Shown: positions 10,746 through 25,100 of the stretch, piece by piece
Position numbering within the stretch: position 1 is the stretch's first letter
Layout of the letters: each line of letters opens with the position of its first letter
NCBI RefSeq assembly: GCF_964204865.1
Contig: NC_135260.1
Coordinates: 19,266,001-19,330,000, forward strand
Direction: 5' to 3'
From: Styela clava
Taxonomy: Eukaryota; Chordata; Ascidiacea; Stolidobranchia; Styelidae
DNA: 64,000 bases
Program-made: the position numbers and the translations under genes
The notes under the pieces: generated by a model
What the model was told of the DNA's origin: nothing
The model's database searches: none
The model's input: the letters and a program-made list of their open reading frames with translations, nothing else

Positions 10746-13578
10746 TTATTATGCCGGATGAATAAGTCCAGCAATCAATCGTGGATAATGTGAGGTCTTG
10801 TGACTATGAGCCTGTTTTCATCAACAAGCTTATTAATAGGAGGTTGAACTTTAGCAACTATATGATCAAGTGTTCGAAGTTGTGATTCGTATTTTGAGTT
10901 GATTCCAAGCACCCCTGAAAAGGGTGATTCAGACACCCATAGTTGAAACAACAACGCTCGAATTATGGATCAAAATATATGAAAAAAAATCTTCCCCGTG
11001 ACAAAATTTTCACATTGGGATTGTTGAAAAATCTTGGCAATTCTATACAAAGATCATATACATATTTAGTAACATTTTTCTGGAAAGCCAACTGATATTA
11101 CTGTGAAATAAAAGTACATCGGTTCTCGATGCAATCAATCAGATGTTTTGACTTGTGCCTTGCTTTGACAAAATAAGTCATGTGAACTGCGAAGGTAGAT
11201 TTGGCAGTTACTGTAGTTGTAATTAGAGTTTCTGTTGGGGTGAAAATGTAACTTCATAAAAAGAGGTCTTAAACTCAAATCTTCAAATTACTCTGATCGA
11301 CATCCGTGTCTAAACGTTACTCAGTAACGGTACAAAGGGTTTTTCCGGCTCCAATAAACCATACCAGAAAGTTGCATTTAAAGTATATATGTCTCGTGAA
11401 ACTGCAGCGTTGTTTGTTCAATACGACAATATTATTCATTTGACACTTTTGTCCAAATCATGTGTAATCCTCGGGATGAATGAATATTGAATATACAAAC
11501 AAAAGTTTCATTTCCACTTCAGTTTAGGAAACATACCAACGTTTCAGGCTACTGTTAAATTGAATAAAATTTTATTGTAATATAAATACTCGAAATAATA
11601 AACGTATAGAACCATTAGTATGTAGTTGTAACATCAGACGTTTCAGTATAACACACTAGGACTGTCATTAATCAATATTTGATTATTTTTCCTATTTGAA
11701 AATTTATTCATATCTGACTTCAAATAATTGCTATACCCATGTAATACTGTTATAAAAAAGCCATTAGTCGTTGATATAAAAATAGATTTGCGTAGAATAT
11801 TTATTTGACATCGGGGTTGCTTCACAACAACAAATTGGTGCTAATTATGGGTCAACCGCTTGATTATGGCTTCATTGGCCAACCACGTCGAAATATTTTG
11901 AACCAGTTGATCAAATTATTGTACCCTGGTCAATAAATCTACAATCACTGCAACTGGCAATGAATCTGACATTCACATGGAAGTCAATTTCATGCGGCTG
12001 ATTTGTTGTTCAAGAATAATATTGGATATTGTAAGAATGTAATAGCCTACTATTGAAAATGGTCTGACAAAAAGTAGAAGGATGATGATTAGGAGGAGGT
12101 ATTAAATGACAAGGATCGTAATATAAAAATAATTGAGAAAATCTTTCACAAGGTTTGGATTTTTTTTTTCTTTTCTAGAAGGTCGAGTCGAAATTTGCAT
12201 GCTACAACAAAGAAAGTGCTACATAATTCGATACTAAAAATACTTTCTAGATTTTTGAGAAATTACTGAAAAGAACTTCAACGATGATAGACCACGACCC
12301 AAATTTAGATGAGAATGCGATCTTAGTAATTAGGGATTTGAAACAAACTTACGAGATTATAAAAGAAGTTGAGAGATGTTGTCGCATGGCAAGACAGAAA
12401 TAACATTTTTGATGCTTCAAAAAGATTTTTTAGGGCGGACCTGGCGCACTTTCCTCGTCTTCTGAAGAAGAAATATGTGAAGAAGAAATTCGGTGAAGCG
12501 AAACTGGGATGTTCATTTAGTAATAACCTGATTATTATTCTCTCTATTTTGTAGCTTTGACATGAAACTTTATTATTTGATTTGATTAATGATTTTACAT
12601 TTGTTTGATTTTGATAATTCCATAAACACTTCTTTGATGACAGTCTCATACCAATCACTCGAATAGTTTGAATCCGTTTGCCAAAATGTGATATTAACAT
12701 TAATGCTTTCAAAAGAGCAATCTAACGCAAAATTCTATCTGTGGAAAAAGCTGAGGAAATGGATTAGCCTCAATGATTATATTGGTACTTTGAGCACTAA
12801 CCTACGCGTTTACAAATTCGTATTCGCAATTATACCTTGTCCCTACGATACAAGAAAAAACACTTTAATTTATTCATTCTCTGTCATTGATCCGCACCGT
12901 AAATCATAATTGGAATATATTGATTGATTGGAACTTATGTTGAAACAGACCACGATTTCTACCTGTTCGATCTGACATTTAATTATTTTAATCAATCTTT
13001 GTCGAAGCAGGCCATCGAAATGATCTTTATGATAAGGTTGTCGACAGGTAGATACCTCAATTTGGACAATCGCACCATTGAATCTATGTAAAACCAGTTT
13101 TCAAGTATGCATTCGATCTTTTGATGTCTAGTACTCTCGCGTAACAATCTTCTATCACCGTAGTAGAAAAAACATACAAACAAAGAAATTTATGCTATCC
13201 AAGAATATGACAAGTATTCTAGCGGGAACTCCATTTTTCAAGTGATGTAACGACACGTTTTGACGCACAACCCTGAACCGTGCTTCTTTCTCGTGCGCTT
13301 TTCTCACGCATCACTAGTTCGATCCCTTCCCAGCAACCAGCATCCGCACGAGTTGTCGGAATAAGCCTAGAAATTATCGATGAATCGTCAAGCACGGTCA
13401 TCATGTCAATCGTGCATCAAAGACATTTTTCATCTTTGGTAGGATATCTAGTGAAATATCTTCTACATGTAATGTTTGTCAGATCAATATCTATCGCAGC
13501 AATATTTCTCCTTTGAACACCGACGTCGATTAGAACGCAGACTACGCCCTAGTATTTGTATATTGGATAGCAACCAGG
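10746..13578. other. Non-coding AT-rich sequence
   Basis: No gene family or splice-consistent exon chain can be read on either strand. Short open frames at 12323-12712 and 13219-13516 overlap on opposite strands and have no recognisable domain. The stretch 13219-13404 is less AT-rich than its surroundings and may be an old repeat, but I cannot classify it. Confidence 0.4.
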
Positions 13579-14090
13579 CAGGGCGGAATTACCATTAGGC
13601 AAGGTAGGCTGAAGCCTAGGAGTCTTTAGCCTTTGGAGCCTCGCGATTCAATTTTGAACTATTACTTATTTTAAAAGCCAGTTACAGAATAAAACCGAAC
13701 TGAAATTTGATAAAATCTGGTTCATGTTAATAATTCTTGTTCCAAATAATTAAATTACCGTTTGAAAGAGCAAATTAAATAACGTCGAATAAATGAAATT
13801 TGGAATGCTCTACCCCTCTGACCTTAAAAACAAATTGAATTAATTGAACAGTTTTACCTTTATATATCAATACTAATTTATCCAAGTAACAACGAATCTA
13901 AGAATTATTGTATTTTCTAGTAATTTCGGATTGTTTTATCGTAGACCCGTTTATTTGAAAAAAAAATGGAAGGATTATTTTTATTTATTATCAATGTATT
14001 ATTTATCAGTAGTTGGGCCACACCTCCACCTCTCGCGACCAGAAACGTATGTTCTTAGCGTACGTATCTTGCCTTAGGTAGAAATTTCTC
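13579..14090. mobile_element. hAT-like non-autonomous DNA element (tentative)
   Basis: The left end reads CAGGGCGGAATTACCATTAG then GCAAGGTAGGC. Near 14085 an inverted version occurs as ATCTTGCCTTAGGTAGAAAT. The CAGGG start and the imperfect inverted ends are typical of old hAT-derived elements. The right terminus is diverged and I could not confirm a target-site duplication. Confidence 0.4.
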
Positions 14091-15640
14091 TATAACACAC
14101 ATTCTAAAGAGTACTTTATGTCGTCACTAAGGACCCCAATGAGCTATGGCGTCATCATTTAAAAGAGGCCTCATAAATGGCACAGCTTAGGTCCTCTGAT
14201 GTGAATTATGCCTACATTGGTATCATAAAGTTTCTGATATCGTAGTTACTAGGGATAAATTTGTGTTATAATTAGCATAAGTTATGATCTTCCAGCATTT
14301 CATACAATAAAATTACCCAGTCAATAACAAGCGTATATAAAATAAAACTAGCCTTGAACAGGGCCATGAGGGAGAGTAAAGCAATCATAGGCATATGTTA
14401 GAGACGCACATATCGGACATGAAAACGTGGTATTACTTAGGAGACTCTAAAGAATGCATTGTTCTGAGCTCTATGCCCGATAAATATTGAATACATTATG
14501 TTATTACACGAACTGGGCCCATGGATCCTATTGCTAAATTGTTGTTATTTTGGGTACAGTTGTTCATGTTATTGTGATCGTAAAAATTCCCTTTCTCGAA
14601 CTTTCTGTAAATATATTTAGGCGATGCTCTCTCGTTTTTTTCTGCATTCATATGCAACCTTATACAGATGGTTGTTGCTTGAAAAACTAGCATTCGCTAC
14701 ACAAAGAGCGTAGATTGATTATGATCCTATATTATATATATGCAAATATGGATATTTTTAACTAGATTGCTCGTGACAAAAAAACAAACAGACGTTCACG
14801 TATTTAGGTCATGATGGTTGTCACAGCGATACCATTGGTTTACAAAACGTTTGATTGATAATTGTCGTATCATTTTTCAATTGCGTGCGTCAGTAAAATG
14901 CATAATTCACTTGTGTTTCGACGTAGATGAGATTAAAGTATATTTTCAAAATGTGTCCATAACAATAGATCCAATCTTGTAAGTTTAATACGAATATGTT
15001 TTATAACTCAAATCTGAGAAGCATCGGTAGATAAATGTTTCATGCCGTCATCGCGATATACATAAATTACTCACAAAATACAAAGAAGATGAGCATTTTG
15101 AAAACTGTATTCCCAAAGCAAATTTGGACGAACGTATATCGATCATTTTTCCATTCGTTATTTCGTTTCGTATTGATATTAAACTCTTCCACCGATTTGG
15201 GTTAGGAAATATAGCCCGTGTTTTTGTGGTCATTCAGAAAGACGAAAAATGCTTATCGCATTCAACATGATTTATGTGATTATTGATTACCGTAGGTTAT
15301 CAAAACAATATCATTTAGAAGTAAGCCGCATTCGAGTCGTTGCAAGATTCTCAATTCTTGTTTCAGAGAATTATATTGCTATTTCGATTATTTTGTAATT
15401 AGTACGTGTAACATTTACCGTTCCAACGTTCCAAGTTCTTCAGATGTGAATGGTAATCTATTTGCTTTTTCAATGCACGAATGCATATCTCAATATTTGA
15501 TCGCGGATGTGTGGCAGTAACATATTAATATTACTATATTTATTACGCAAATACTCCAGAGCAAATTTTCCATAGCCCTACGTTTTATTCATACGCAGTG
15601 GTCATCAATGCACTGACGTACGCGTACCGAACATGCGTAG
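14091..15640. other. Non-coding sequence, nothing recognised
   Basis: AT-rich sequence with only short open frames that lack domains or plausible splice neighbours. No repeat shared with the rest of the window was found. Confidence 0.4.
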
Positions 15641-15652
15641 TGAGCAAGATGT

Positions 15653-15697
15653 CCTAATATGGCAAATAATTAAGTAAACCGGCCGGTGCGTATAAAA
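15653..15697 (+). promoter_or_regulatory. Candidate core promoter: CArG box plus TATA box
   Basis: A perfect CArG box, CCTAATATGG, lies at 15653-15662 and a TATAAAA at 15691-15697, spaced 28 bases apart. CArG boxes bind SRF/MEF-type factors and are common in muscle and actin-cytoskeleton genes. The next gene downstream on this strand is gelsolin (ATG at 19115), so this could be a distal promoter with a 5' UTR exon spliced across about 3.3 kb. No such exon is proven, and both motifs can occur by chance in AT-rich DNA. Confidence 0.3.
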
Positions 15698-15699
15698 CA

Positions 15700-17181
15700 G
15701 GCGTGTCAGTTTATATTTAACTTTGGTTTGTAATGCATTAAATTACGGTTCATTTGGTATTGATTATGTACATACGCACGGCGATGGCTGATTAATTATT
15801 ATCCATTAATTTTTTTCATGCCTTTCAGTCAAGTTAGGACAGCTATTGTGGACTCTTTTCGAGTGCGTATTCATCGAATATGAAATCACATCTTGAATGA
15901 TATCGGTATGTTGTAAGTTGGTGCACCTAGCTGGTATAGTGGACTGTCCATAGAAAAGAAACGACAAAATATCTTGCAAATTTCCTTGGTTAATATAACT
16001 TAATACTTTGAAAAGCATTGCAGTGCTGGCAATTGCGCCAGGTTTAGATGGTATCGAACAAATCATGGTGATTTATGTATCGCAAATTTCTACATTCATT
16101 CCAGTCGCTACATTCATTCAACACGTTTCACTTCTATGCATTTGGGAATATATGTCTTTCTATATATATACCTTCAGATTGAAGATATCGGTAAAGGTTC
16201 AGTTGAGTATACCGAAGTTATTGTTGACAAGTTTTATTTTCAGTAGACGTCAAGGAATATATATGTATATATATATATTAATATATTTACCGGTAGTTAT
16301 TTTTTCTGACTACTCGAGAGGAACCTAATAAAGCGTAATCATGTAAAATACTCCTTAGTAGGCAAGATTAAGAAGGAACAGACTGTAGTAAATTGTATAG
16401 AGTGTTTGAGTAATTTATCCATTACATTGATAAATATGAGTTAAGCATGGGCCACAAGTGGGTGCGGTTGTACGAAGATTTATTTAAATTGCTTAACGGG
16501 CCAAATTACTCTAGCAAAACTAAAAAAAATGTTTCAATTTGCGATTATGAATTTCCATGGGAAAATAATTCTAGTCGGGTTATATGAGTTCCATATTGAA
16601 CGCAGCCAGACATCCCACGCCCATATATGTGTGATGCAGAGGTGCGAATTTATAGCCTGAATTAAAGCTTTCCATCCGCGTCGACATAACGCGTGAGCGC
16701 TTTATATACCAGTAGTGTTATTTTGTTTTGTAATGATCAGTTTGAAATAGCCACAGTTATATAAAATTGTGATTTGATTCAAGGCAAACCGAAAAAAGTG
16801 AAACATGTATAGAACGTGTCATCAATTATTAGGGATGTAGCAACTGTACAAAATTTTGCTTAAAAAATTCTGTAATATTGGTAACGCAATGTAAAAATTG
16901 TTGTTCCCACGCATGTACGCAATGCAAAATCGGATTGGCAAAGATTGGGTTTACTCTGAACGCCATAATAGAAGAGAATGGTTGTATTTTACTACAGACA
17001 CATTACCGACAAAACCGCTTGGTTATTGATTTTTTTCGCGTTGGTGGGCGGAGCACTCGCAGAGAAAAGATTAAGAACAGACTGCTAGCGAGTGTATGCA
17101 AAGATTTCTTAGCGACCAAAAGTAAATCAAGTGTAAATAATGAGGCGCATTTAAATTTACTTGGAAATATTGCCAGACAAT
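15700..17181. other. Non-coding sequence with TA-rich microsatellite
   Basis: It holds a TA-rich run at about 16255-16290. Open frames at 15806-16066 and 16008-16328 overlap on opposite strands and show no domain. The frame at 16878-17183 has several cysteines but no known pattern. I regard all of them as chance frames. Confidence 0.4.
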
Positions 17182-17189
17182 GAACTTTC

Positions 17190-17426
17190 GGTGCTCCCGA
17201 AGTATGCGAACCAAGATGGCGGACATCGGAACGTAACATGGGTAACAGGTTAGGGTTAGGTGATAATTTTTTTCCAATTTTCCTTATTTTAGTCCTATTA
17301 TCAGTTCGAAGACTAGCCAAGAGCCTCCCGTAGTATTTATACCTAAAATTATGGCCTAACCCTTAACCTAGTACACATATTACATTCCGATGTCCGCCAT
17401 CTTGGTTCGCATACTTCGGGAGCCCC
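17190..17426. mobile_element. Inverted-repeat MITE, copy A, with 8-bp target-site duplication
   Basis: A 237-bp element is flanked on both sides by GAACTTTC (17182-17189 and 17427-17434). The left end GGTGCTCCCGAAGTATGCGA is the inverted counterpart of the right end TCGCATACTTCGGGAGCCCC. The inverted match continues about 45 bases through CCAAGATGGCGGACATCGGA. The middle carries GTTAGGGTTAGG and ATTTTCCTTATTTTAGT. The 8-bp duplication points to hAT or Merlin-type integration; GG termini favour Merlin, but no transposase is present to decide. Confidence 0.9.
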
Positions 17427-17434
17427 GAACTTTC

Positions 17435-19114
17435 ATTGGTGCTAGATTTTCTTCTGCTCTTTCGAATCTGAATAAGGTCGAGTAGGTATATCGGCCTTGA
17501 TTTTTATTCAACCATGAAGGTAAATTACGGCAATGTAAACATCAACGCATGATCATGTTGTGAATTTTGCCGTCGACAGCTGCTCTATCTTAGACTACTA
17601 TACCGGTGTCTATAAATAAACCACAAGCGGCATAGTATGTACCCTGAGGACCTTTCTAACAATTGCGGATGGTACCTCGTTCTATTGAGACTCTCCTCGT
17701 GAGTTGAGACAGATATATAAATTCCAGAAAGCACCTTGATTGAATCATGTTTAATGCTTAAATGGATATAGCGCTAGGTCTCGTATTATACTTTTAAGAA
17801 GTTCTACTCGCCGGAAACTTTAAAATCATTTCTGGTCGAAAATCGATCGCTTATTAAAAAGTTGGAGTTATAAGTGTCACGCGTGCGATTTCTATTTTCT
17901 CGTGAATTAAATTGCTACATTGTAGATTTCCACATCAATTTATCAGTCAATGGAGGTGATAGCAAAATCGAACTATTTGCTGGATATAAGGACGCCTGTC
18001 TCAGTCGTAATTGTCTTACGTAAGCTTCAGCAAAATTTACCAATGTAGAATTGATTCGACGTTTTTAAAAATGATGTAGTTACGTAACGTATTGTTTACT
18101 GATTCTCCCCATGTTTCATATTGCAGGAAACAATATACAAGTATCATTTTGACATTGATATGTAGAGATATTGTTGCCCTAGGCACCTATTACACTCGTA
18201 ATTGCAGGTTGTCGTACGCAGGGAAAGCTGAGTTGAAAGCTAAATGCTCCTGCAAAATTACATACTTTATTATTGTTTAAAATTCTACAAATTATCAGGA
18301 TATCATTTCGAATAAATATTTCTCTGGTGAACAGCTGAAATCGGTAGTCAGACATGGAATCCGAAGTTTATCATTGTCGTTGTTTACCGTGGTCTTCTCA
18401 AATTCTGATATAGTTTAACGCTGACTATACCGTTTTTAAATTTGAGGTTGTGGGTTTTAATTACAATAATTTTGCTCAAACCACAAATTTAGTCTTCAGG
18501 AAAATAAATTCGATGTGACCACAGTTTTTTCCACAGATCGAATTAATTTCCAACTGTAATAGATTAAAGTTTGCAAATAACTACCAACCAAAATAATCCG
18601 ATTATTTTTTTAACATATGTTTCTAACTGATGACGGGTATGAATATTATCTTTCATTCCCGGTGAAATTCGTCCGACGTCTATCTGCCGCCGTGGTTTCG
18701 TTTTCAATTATTCATTCTCTTTTCAATGAATTATCGATGGGAACGCTATAAAGAGGAATGTTGCAAATTGTAAAATTCTAAATGGTTATTTATTGCTCTC
18801 TGCGTAAGAACTAGATTTTGTTTTGTGCTTCCGTGTGGAAATATGTTCCAGATTTCGCGAACGTGATTGATAAGTCATCGATTGTTTACCAATAATAAAT
18901 GGCGAGCGACAAAAGGTTCTCTTCAGGAAAGTAGATATGTAGCCTCGCTCAGTCCCAGGAGATACATGCGCTAGGCTTGTGAAAAAGTACCTCTGCACCA
19001 AATTCCCAAGTCGATTTGAAAGTATTTCTTTTTTATAATGTGTCAAAACAATATTTCTATTCACACAGCTAAAGTAGATTTGTTCGTTCGTGTGTAAAAA
19101 GTAAACAATACAGA
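17435..19114. other. Gelsolin upstream region
   Basis: No coding signal. A TATAAAG at about 18747-18753 lies roughly 365 bases before the gelsolin ATG. A polypyrimidine-poor TTCACACAG at about 19060-19068 could be a 3' splice site for a 5' UTR exon or leader. Either proximal initiation or splicing from further upstream is possible. Confidence 0.35.
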
Positions 19115-22100
19115 ATGGGTACTAGTGAAGAAATTCAAAAAGCTGGAAAAGCTCCAGGTCTACAGGTTTGTTGCATTTAAGTAATTTTATAGGATGATTA
19201 AGTATCTGGGTTGATGTTTCACTAATTATATATTTTCAAATACTTTATAAGTAGTCGTTTATAATTAGATCATATTATATCCGATAAATTTCTGCAATCT
19301 AATTCTGCAATAGTTTATACAATAATTCTTCTCTTACAGATATGGAGAATCGAAAAATTTGAAATGGTTCCCGTGCCTGCTAAGGATTACGGTTACTTTT
19401 TCAAAGGAGACTCCTACATTGTCTTGAGTACCAAAGAGTTGAAATCGGGGAAGTTCGAATGGCATATTCATTATTGGCAAGGTATGTAGGGTTATGTTAT
19501 TCAGTGATATAAGGCTTTGGCTATATGAGAGTGATATAAGGCTTTGGCTACAAGATTCCTACCGGTGGTAGCAGAAATATAAATAACATTCATTTCATCT
19601 GAACTATGTATGCGCTATCATATGTCCACATCAAAATGAAAGTGTATCAATCTTTGGCATTTTTCTGTCAACACAGACATTTGGCATTTATCGTTTCCTG
19701 AAGGGGATTTTGTAAAAATGACCGGTCATGGTTTTGTTAAATTAATATTTACTTTTTGCGAAGCTCTTGTGATTCATTTCTAAGATAGCTTTGGGTAAGA
19801 CCGCGAGAACGCAGGCTCGGAAATTATTAAATTTTGGGACCTTCTGAAGTATGCGCACCAAGATGGCGCACAACCTGACCTCAGGTTGTGTACAAGGTTG
19901 GGGTTCAGGTTGTGCGACATCTTGGTGCGCATACTTCAGGAGTACCAAATTTTGTTTATCCGGCGATCTAAAACTCCAATCCAAAGAACAATAACAATAT
20001 TACTACTCTACTTAATCTTATTTTGGTCGAGATTTTTTACTGAACTTCTGGTTCAAATCTTGATATAATAATTGCACATCCATCCTCATTGAATTTCAGG
20101 CGTCGATAGTACGCAAGACGAAACTGGTTCAGTCGCTATATTGGCTGTAAAGGTTGATGATCACCTTGGCGGAGGCCCTGTACAGCATAGAGAAGTGCAA
20201 GGTTACGAATCAGCAATGTTCTCTGGATATTTCCGTCCAGCTATTCATTACAGGGTAAGAATTGCTTCTTGTTGGACACGAAATGAACCTATCGATCGTT
20301 TTGTCATTTCGTATTGTTATTATTGTTCTTATCACATGAAAAAAATCACTTTTATTATCAATCACTGGACTAGTGATCACCATTTTCAGTGATTAGTGCA
20401 TTTTGACAGATTACATATTTATGTGAGTCTTGCTGCACACTAACACGAATATATTGCGGTGACGTTCCGTCTGACCATACTTCGTTTTAGCCTTCATTTC
20501 CATATGTTTGAGCAACGCTCCTTTGTTTGTTGAAATCATTCTTGCATTCGTGACTCAAATGTGGCATTAGTAGCAGAACACACTACCCCACAAAGTCTAT
20601 TTATCAATAAAGGATACAATACTTAGACACGTACATTGTTAGCTTCCCAAGCAATGAGCTGAGCTATGTTTCGACGCAACTTCTTTATGTCTTATGTGTC
20701 AGTTCATCTGATCTGTGAGTCATCTAAGTAATTTGTCTAATTTCAAATGCTACAAAGATTCTGTGAATTTTACTTATTTGTGTGCAGGAAGGTGGTGTTG
20801 AAACTGGTTTCACTCATGCTGAGACGAATAAGGTAGAGGACGTGAATATGCTGCTTAGAGTGAAAGGCAAGAGACCTGTCAGAACTGAGGAGGTCCCAAT
20901 GAAGTGGAAGAGTCTCACCGAGGGCGATTCCTACATATTCGACCAGGGAGAGGTAATCGAATATTTCACTAACATTCCTGAATTGCCTGATGAGGTTATA
21001 ACAAATTTATTATTCTGAAACGTGGTGAGAAGTACGCATAAGTGATTGGAAACATATACATTTCTTCTCAGAACATGGATCACACACACCGACATCCCTT
21101 CATGGTGTATATATGTCACAGCCAATTATTTAATAAATCACATCTTACTCTTTGTACTTATAACTTTGAAATTAAAGTGAATCTTTCTACATATTTTAAT
21201 CAGAAATTTTTACCAATAATTCGCGCGATGAGGCATGTGTTATCATTGGTCCTTGTTCGGCTCTTGTTATTATCTTAGTTATAAAAGCCTGGTGGACGTT
21301 CGGTGCTCAACAATTTCCTGTTCGATTTCTTAAACACAGAAGTATTTTTGGACCAAGACATAATATTGCTAGGAAAGCTCAAAATTTTTGTCTGGCATTT
21401 GCTATAGATATATATAGCCTATAGCCAAATTTGATATTATTTTAGATTCTCAATTTCTCTTGATGGTTCAACACCCTAATAGATCTTGTTTTCCGACTTC
21501 TCTGAAATATCTGAGATTTGAATATGTCGTATACGATTAAATTAGAATGCGTTTATTCAAAAAAACATAACATAATATTTTGCAACTTTGTTTTGCAACG
21601 CAGGAAATCTACATTTGGTCTGGACCTGCCAGTAACCCATTCGAAAGAAACAAGGCAATTAACGTGGCAAATGCAATCAAAGATGAAAGACAAGGACGTG
21701 CAAATGTTTACAAGCTTGAAAGCAACGAAATTTCAAAAGTAATATATAACGTACATGTATTATTTTAGATGGCAAAATGAGACCAAACTAATACATGATA
21801 CTTTTTTCATTAGAACCTCCTTTCAAATTTATATTATCGAATAGTAGCAGATACAACATACTCGATTGTGAGCCGTTTTGTCGCTCTTTATCCCAAGTCC
21901 AAATCATAGACTTTTTATATAATTAAATCTCCTTGACAATTTTGTAGATTTCAAATAGCAAGTTTGTTCGCATGTAGAGGAGGCCAATATAGTTTTTCTT
22001 AAACCTTACCCCTTATCATACGTTCCTTTTTAACTAACTGTTTTCGATTAGCTCAAGAAATTCTTTGATGAACCATATCCAGGCAGCATTGCTGCTAGTA

Positions 22101-25100
22101 CTTCGGATGAAGAAGTGAACACCGATGACAGTGTGAAAGTAAGTTAAAATAAAGTTGAAACTAATTCGAAATAAACTCTTATTCTTTATTCATGCATTTG
22201 AAAGAGTTTTGAATGAACAGCTTTGAATAATCTTTTCACATGTAAATACCACTTCATTCAATTCTAGCTTTTCCAAATTTCCGACGACAGTGGAAAGATT
22301 GCAATCACTTTAGTTTCCGACCAACCCCCATTCTTGCAAAGTCAGTTGGATGGAGGAGACACTTACGTTGTAACCAATGCACGTACTAATCATGTGTATG
22401 TATGGAAAGGTAAGTTTTATCTAATGTTATTTCAAACACAGCCCGCATTGTATTTTATTGATTCAGTATTATCATGTGTTTCAATTTAATTTTTCAATTA
22501 GCTCGCTCTCATCCCTTTCTTTATATTGGTATGGTTCTTTTGCAATTTTATATGTTGGTGTTTATGTAAAATTGGATTTGGTCACCATCAAATAATATAC
22601 TGTTGATTGTCTTGTGGTCTGGTGAAATTCATTGATAATTTGAATACAAAAATGCTTTTATCTGAATGGTGTTATTAAAAAAGCGCCAGATCGTCTATTG
22701 CAAATTTTTCTTCTTTCGTGAAATCCTGGCGTATATTGTTATATACAAACATTTCGTCATCTTTTTTGACAAGAAGATTTTTCACCAAGCTTTATAAGCC
22801 TTACAATGGCGTGCGTTAATGTATGTGTATCTGTAGCTTGAGCTTTGAAAATGATCTGATTTTCATAAGCTTCGTGTATTCGTCCATTCAGGCAAGGGTT
22901 CTTCTGCAAAAGAAAGAATGTCAGCTGGTACCCTTGGTAAAGATTTCTTGAAAAAAGTTGGAATGTCTGATAGAGCAGGTCTGACAACTATGGCCCAATA
23001 TGGAGAAACTTCTGCTTTCAAGAATATGTTCAAGGGTAAGGTGATTTATTCTGTGCACGCACGTCCTGCTAATTTTATGGATTCTTATTAACTTGTACTT
23101 TTAATCTTAACCCCACTTGATCGCAATCTCAAGTCAATAAAGATCATTCTGTTTCAGATATGTGGTTTACGGTACCCAATTTTACTGGCCGCCAGGGTGC
23201 AGTACTAATAGTGTACTGTATAACAATATCAGGACTGATTTCTGAAAATATTCATAAAATATCCTGTTCGTTAAATGTATGTGATATACACATTGGATAT
23301 AATAAATATATGACTTTTTCGATACAGACTGGAAGAATTCGAACGACCAGCAAGGTCTTGGTAAAACTTGGTCAATCAACAAGATTGCTAAAGTTGAGAA
23401 GGAGAATTTTGATGCGAGCACTCTGCACAATAATCCTGCAATAGCCGCTGAAACTCAGTTGGTTGATGACGGTAGTGGTCAATGCACGGTAAGGATTATG
23501 TAAAATCATTAATCAAAGTGAGAAATTTATATATACAATTGTTCTAATCAGAACTTAATAATTACCGATAGTCGGATCACAATTAAAACTCTCTAAAACA
23601 TAATTTTTTTTACAAATGTCTATTTTACCCTAGATCTGGCGTGTAGAAGGATTCAGAAGAGCACTTGTAGATTCGAAAACTCATGGACAATTTTACGGAG
23701 GTGATTGCTACATCGTTAAGTACACTCCTCGCACTAGTAGAAATCATATTCTGTACTACTGGCGTGGAAACAAAGCAACCAGAGATGAAGTCACCGCACT
23801 TCCTCGTCTCACTATACAGACTCACGAAAAAGAATGCAACAATAATGCTACCCAGGTATTTTATTTTAAAACAAATAATTTCATAATTTGATTATGTTTC
23901 ATTAACGTATTTGTTTCAATTTGACCAGGTGAGGGTAGTTCAAGGAAAAGAGCCAGATCATATGATGATGATGTTTGGTGGAAATCCACTCATCGTGCAT
24001 GCTGGTGGCACCTCGAGAGCTGGCGGGCAGACTAAACCTGCTGACACGAGGTATTCTTATTTTATACTGTTCAATAAATATCTTTCAGCGTACAAATCAG
24101 AATATTTTTGAAATTATTGATAAAATCAGGGCATATGGTAGAAAAGTTGACGTCAACTTAATTATTTATCTCCAGAAACACGAACAGCAGAGATCGATCT
24201 TTCGTCTTAGGTAGTCACGTTTTTGTTTGTGATCATTGAAGACACCTTAACTTTGAACACTGCCCTAGACTAGTATTTACATAGACGTACGCAACTACTG
24301 TGATTGATAAATAGACCGGAAGTATGAAATTTCAGAAAATAGGTAAAAAAAATTGTATTTTACAGATTATTTCATATCAAGTCGTTCTATGGTGGATTTT
24401 GCCGTGCAGTAGAGGTTGCTGCTGAAGCTTCGTCACTTAACTCTAACGATGCTTTCTTGTTAATCACACCTGGTGCATCTTACGTTTGGGTTGGAAGCGG
24501 TAAGCTAATCAAGTTCAAAGCTGTTGTAATGTATGGCTATGATCCTTAAACCGAAATTAAAATTCTCAGGAGCTGTCGACAAAGAGGTGAAAGGATGCAT
24601 GGACACCGCTCGTATATTGAAAGTTCCTACTCCCCAGAAATTTGAAGAAGGGTCGGAACCAGGAGACTTTTGGCAAAAACTTGGAGGCCAAGGCGAATAT
24701 GCCAAAGATTGTAGAGAGGAGGTACAAATATATAGTGTACAACAACACATTATTGTTTTCAGAGCATGGAATATTAGTTTTTAAATATTATGAAGTCCTG
24801 TAAGTTGTTCAATAATGGAAGCCTCAGCTAACAAAGAAATTTATTAACTGTGAATATATTTGTAATTTCAGGATGACCGAAGAGAACCAGTTCTCTTCGA
24901 ATGTTCCAACGCTACTGGAAACTTCAAAGTGGAAGTATGTGCAAGTCCCTGGATACAGGATGATCTTAATCCTGACAATGTTATGATGTTGGATGCGTGG
25001 ACTATGGTGTACATTTGGATAGGTATGTTAAAAAGGGAAATTTAAAAATCAATTTAAAAAAAATTATAGTTAGGATTTGGCATTTATAATCTTATCAGAT

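Noticed and set aside
12323..12712. 129-residue minus-strand frame
   Set aside because: A plus-strand frame overlaps it, there is no domain, and it has poly-Phe stretches from A-runs.
16878..17183. Cysteine-bearing 101-residue frame next to MITE copy A
   Set aside because: Cysteines do not follow any known zinc or disulfide spacing, and the frame has no start context or splice partner.
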